Position numbers and translations under genes: made by a program. Source: Alphaproteobacteria bacterium (GTDB taxonomy: Bacteria > Pseudomonadota > Alphaproteobacteria > JAAXGF01). From it: a stretch of 6,464 nucleotides of DNA. The DNA is taken from positions 1 through 6,464 of the forward strand of contig JAAXGF010000244.1 in the NCBI GenBank assembly GCA_012267605.1, written 5' to 3'. Shown here one piece after another: positions 6,000-6,464 of the stretch (position 1 is its first letter; each line of letters starts with the position of its first letter). The notes beneath the pieces are model-generated. The model was not told the DNA's origin and did not search any database. It worked only from the letters and a program-made list of their open reading frames with translations.

Positions 6000-6464
6000 A
6001 TGATTGAAACTCGAATTCACGGCCGTGGCGGCCAAGGAGTGGTGACGGGTGCGGAACTGCTCTCGGTGGCGGCTTTCGATGAAGGAAAATACGCCCAGGC
6101 CTTTCCCAGCTTCGGTTCCGAGCGCATGGGCGCGCCCGTCGTCTCCTTTTGTCGCATCGATGACCAGGCAATAAGGCTGCGGGAGCCTGTCCTGGAACCC
6201 GACGCTCTGATCATCCAAGATCCGACGCTCTTGCATTCGGTCGATGTGTTCTCAGGCCTAAAACCGGACGGCTATATCTTGATCAATTCGACGCGAAGTT
6301 TTGAGGAACTCGGTATCGCCGAAATCGCGAAGCGTTTACCCGTCCAACACGTCTGCGATGTCGGGGCAACGAATCTCGCCATGAAACACGTCGGACGTCC
6401 GGTCCCGAACGCGAGCCTACTGGGTGGTTTTGCCGCGATAACTAGCCGCATCTATTCACGTGAG
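6000..6464 (+). CDS. porC: Pyruvate/2-oxoacid:ferredoxin oxidoreductase, gamma subunit (3' end outside window)
   Basis: This is the gamma subunit of the heterotetrameric pyruvate (or related 2-oxoacid):ferredoxin oxidoreductase, which converts the oxoacid and CoA to acyl-CoA, CO2 and reduced ferredoxin, or runs in reverse. The 155 visible codons show HGRGGQGVVTGAELL at the start, then YAQAFPSFGSERMGAPVVSF, RLREPVLEPDALIIQDPTLL, GLKPDGYILINS, and GRPVPNASLLGGFAA near the edge, all typical of the POR gamma domain. The family is about 180-190 residues, so only some 30 residues are missing unless it is fused to the delta subunit. ATG 6000 is preferred because of GGGGAG nine bases upstream. An in-frame ATG at 5976 would add MDYGETIH but has a poorly placed ribosome site and overlaps the predicted -10. 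Delta (ferredoxin-like), alpha and beta genes are expected to the right. Specificity for pyruvate rather than another oxoacid cannot be read from gamma alone. Confidence 0.92.
   Translation, partial: MIETRIHGRGGQGVVTGAELLSVAAFDEGKYAQAFPSFGSERMGAPVVSFCRIDDQAIRLREPVLEPDALIIQDPTLLHSVDVFSGLKPDGYILINSTRSFEELGIAEIAKRLPVQHVCDVGATNLAMKHVGRPVPNASLLGGFAAITSRIYSRE

Noticed and set aside
5976..6002. ATG 5976 as the start of the oxidoreductase gamma subunit
   Set aside because: Its purine-rich upstream sequence is too close to serve as a ribosome site, it overlaps the predicted -10 element, and homology begins at the ATG at 6000, which has GGGGAG nine bases upstream.

Overview
The window reads as part of a proteobacterial-type chromosome with moderately high GC, from an organism that makes a [NiFe] hydrogenase and meets low oxygen. 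The clues are the maturation gene order F-C-D-E (the order used in rhizobial and related hup/hyp clusters), a HypD with the CGGQTH form of its cysteine motif, and a perfect FNR/FixK-type operator. Assignment below phylum level is not possible from the sequence alone.

Layout: (1) 1-4160, plus strand, a tightly packed operon hypF-hypC-hypD-hypE. hypF is cut by the left edge and lacks its acylphosphatase and zinc-finger parts. Each junction overlaps by 1 to 4 bases (TAATG, GTGA, ATGA), so the genes are probably translationally coupled. hypD is broken by two frame changes, near 2246 and near 2705, although all its protein segments are otherwise recognisable. (2) 4161-4320, a 160-base gap with a ribosome binding site and a weak promoter candidate. 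(3) 4321-5430, a full-length alanine dehydrogenase whose coenzyme-discriminating residues are Asn198-Arg199 instead of the usual acidic residue. (4) 5431-5541, a short convergent gap with a GC-rich hairpin. (5) 5542-5796, minus strand, a small acidic helical lipoprotein. (6) 5797-5999, a divergent regulatory region with a perfect TTGAT-N4-ATCAA operator placed as in a class II FNR promoter. (7) 6000 to the right edge, the first 155 codons of a pyruvate/2-oxoacid:ferredoxin oxidoreductase gamma subunit.

Functionally, HypF and HypE make the cyanide ligands, and HypC and HypD carry and assemble the Fe(CN)2CO unit of [NiFe] hydrogenase. The downstream genes concern pyruvate: alanine dehydrogenase interconverts pyruvate and alanine, and the oxidoreductase interconverts pyruvate (or another 2-oxoacid), CoA, CO2 and reduced ferredoxin. 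A shared theme of anaerobic redox metabolism is plausible but is inferred from neighbourhood and from one operator. I see no CRISPR array, mobile element, tRNA or rRNA, and no clearly undescribed system. The points most worth checking are the hypD breaks, the alanine dehydrogenase coenzyme pocket and the FNR-type promoter.
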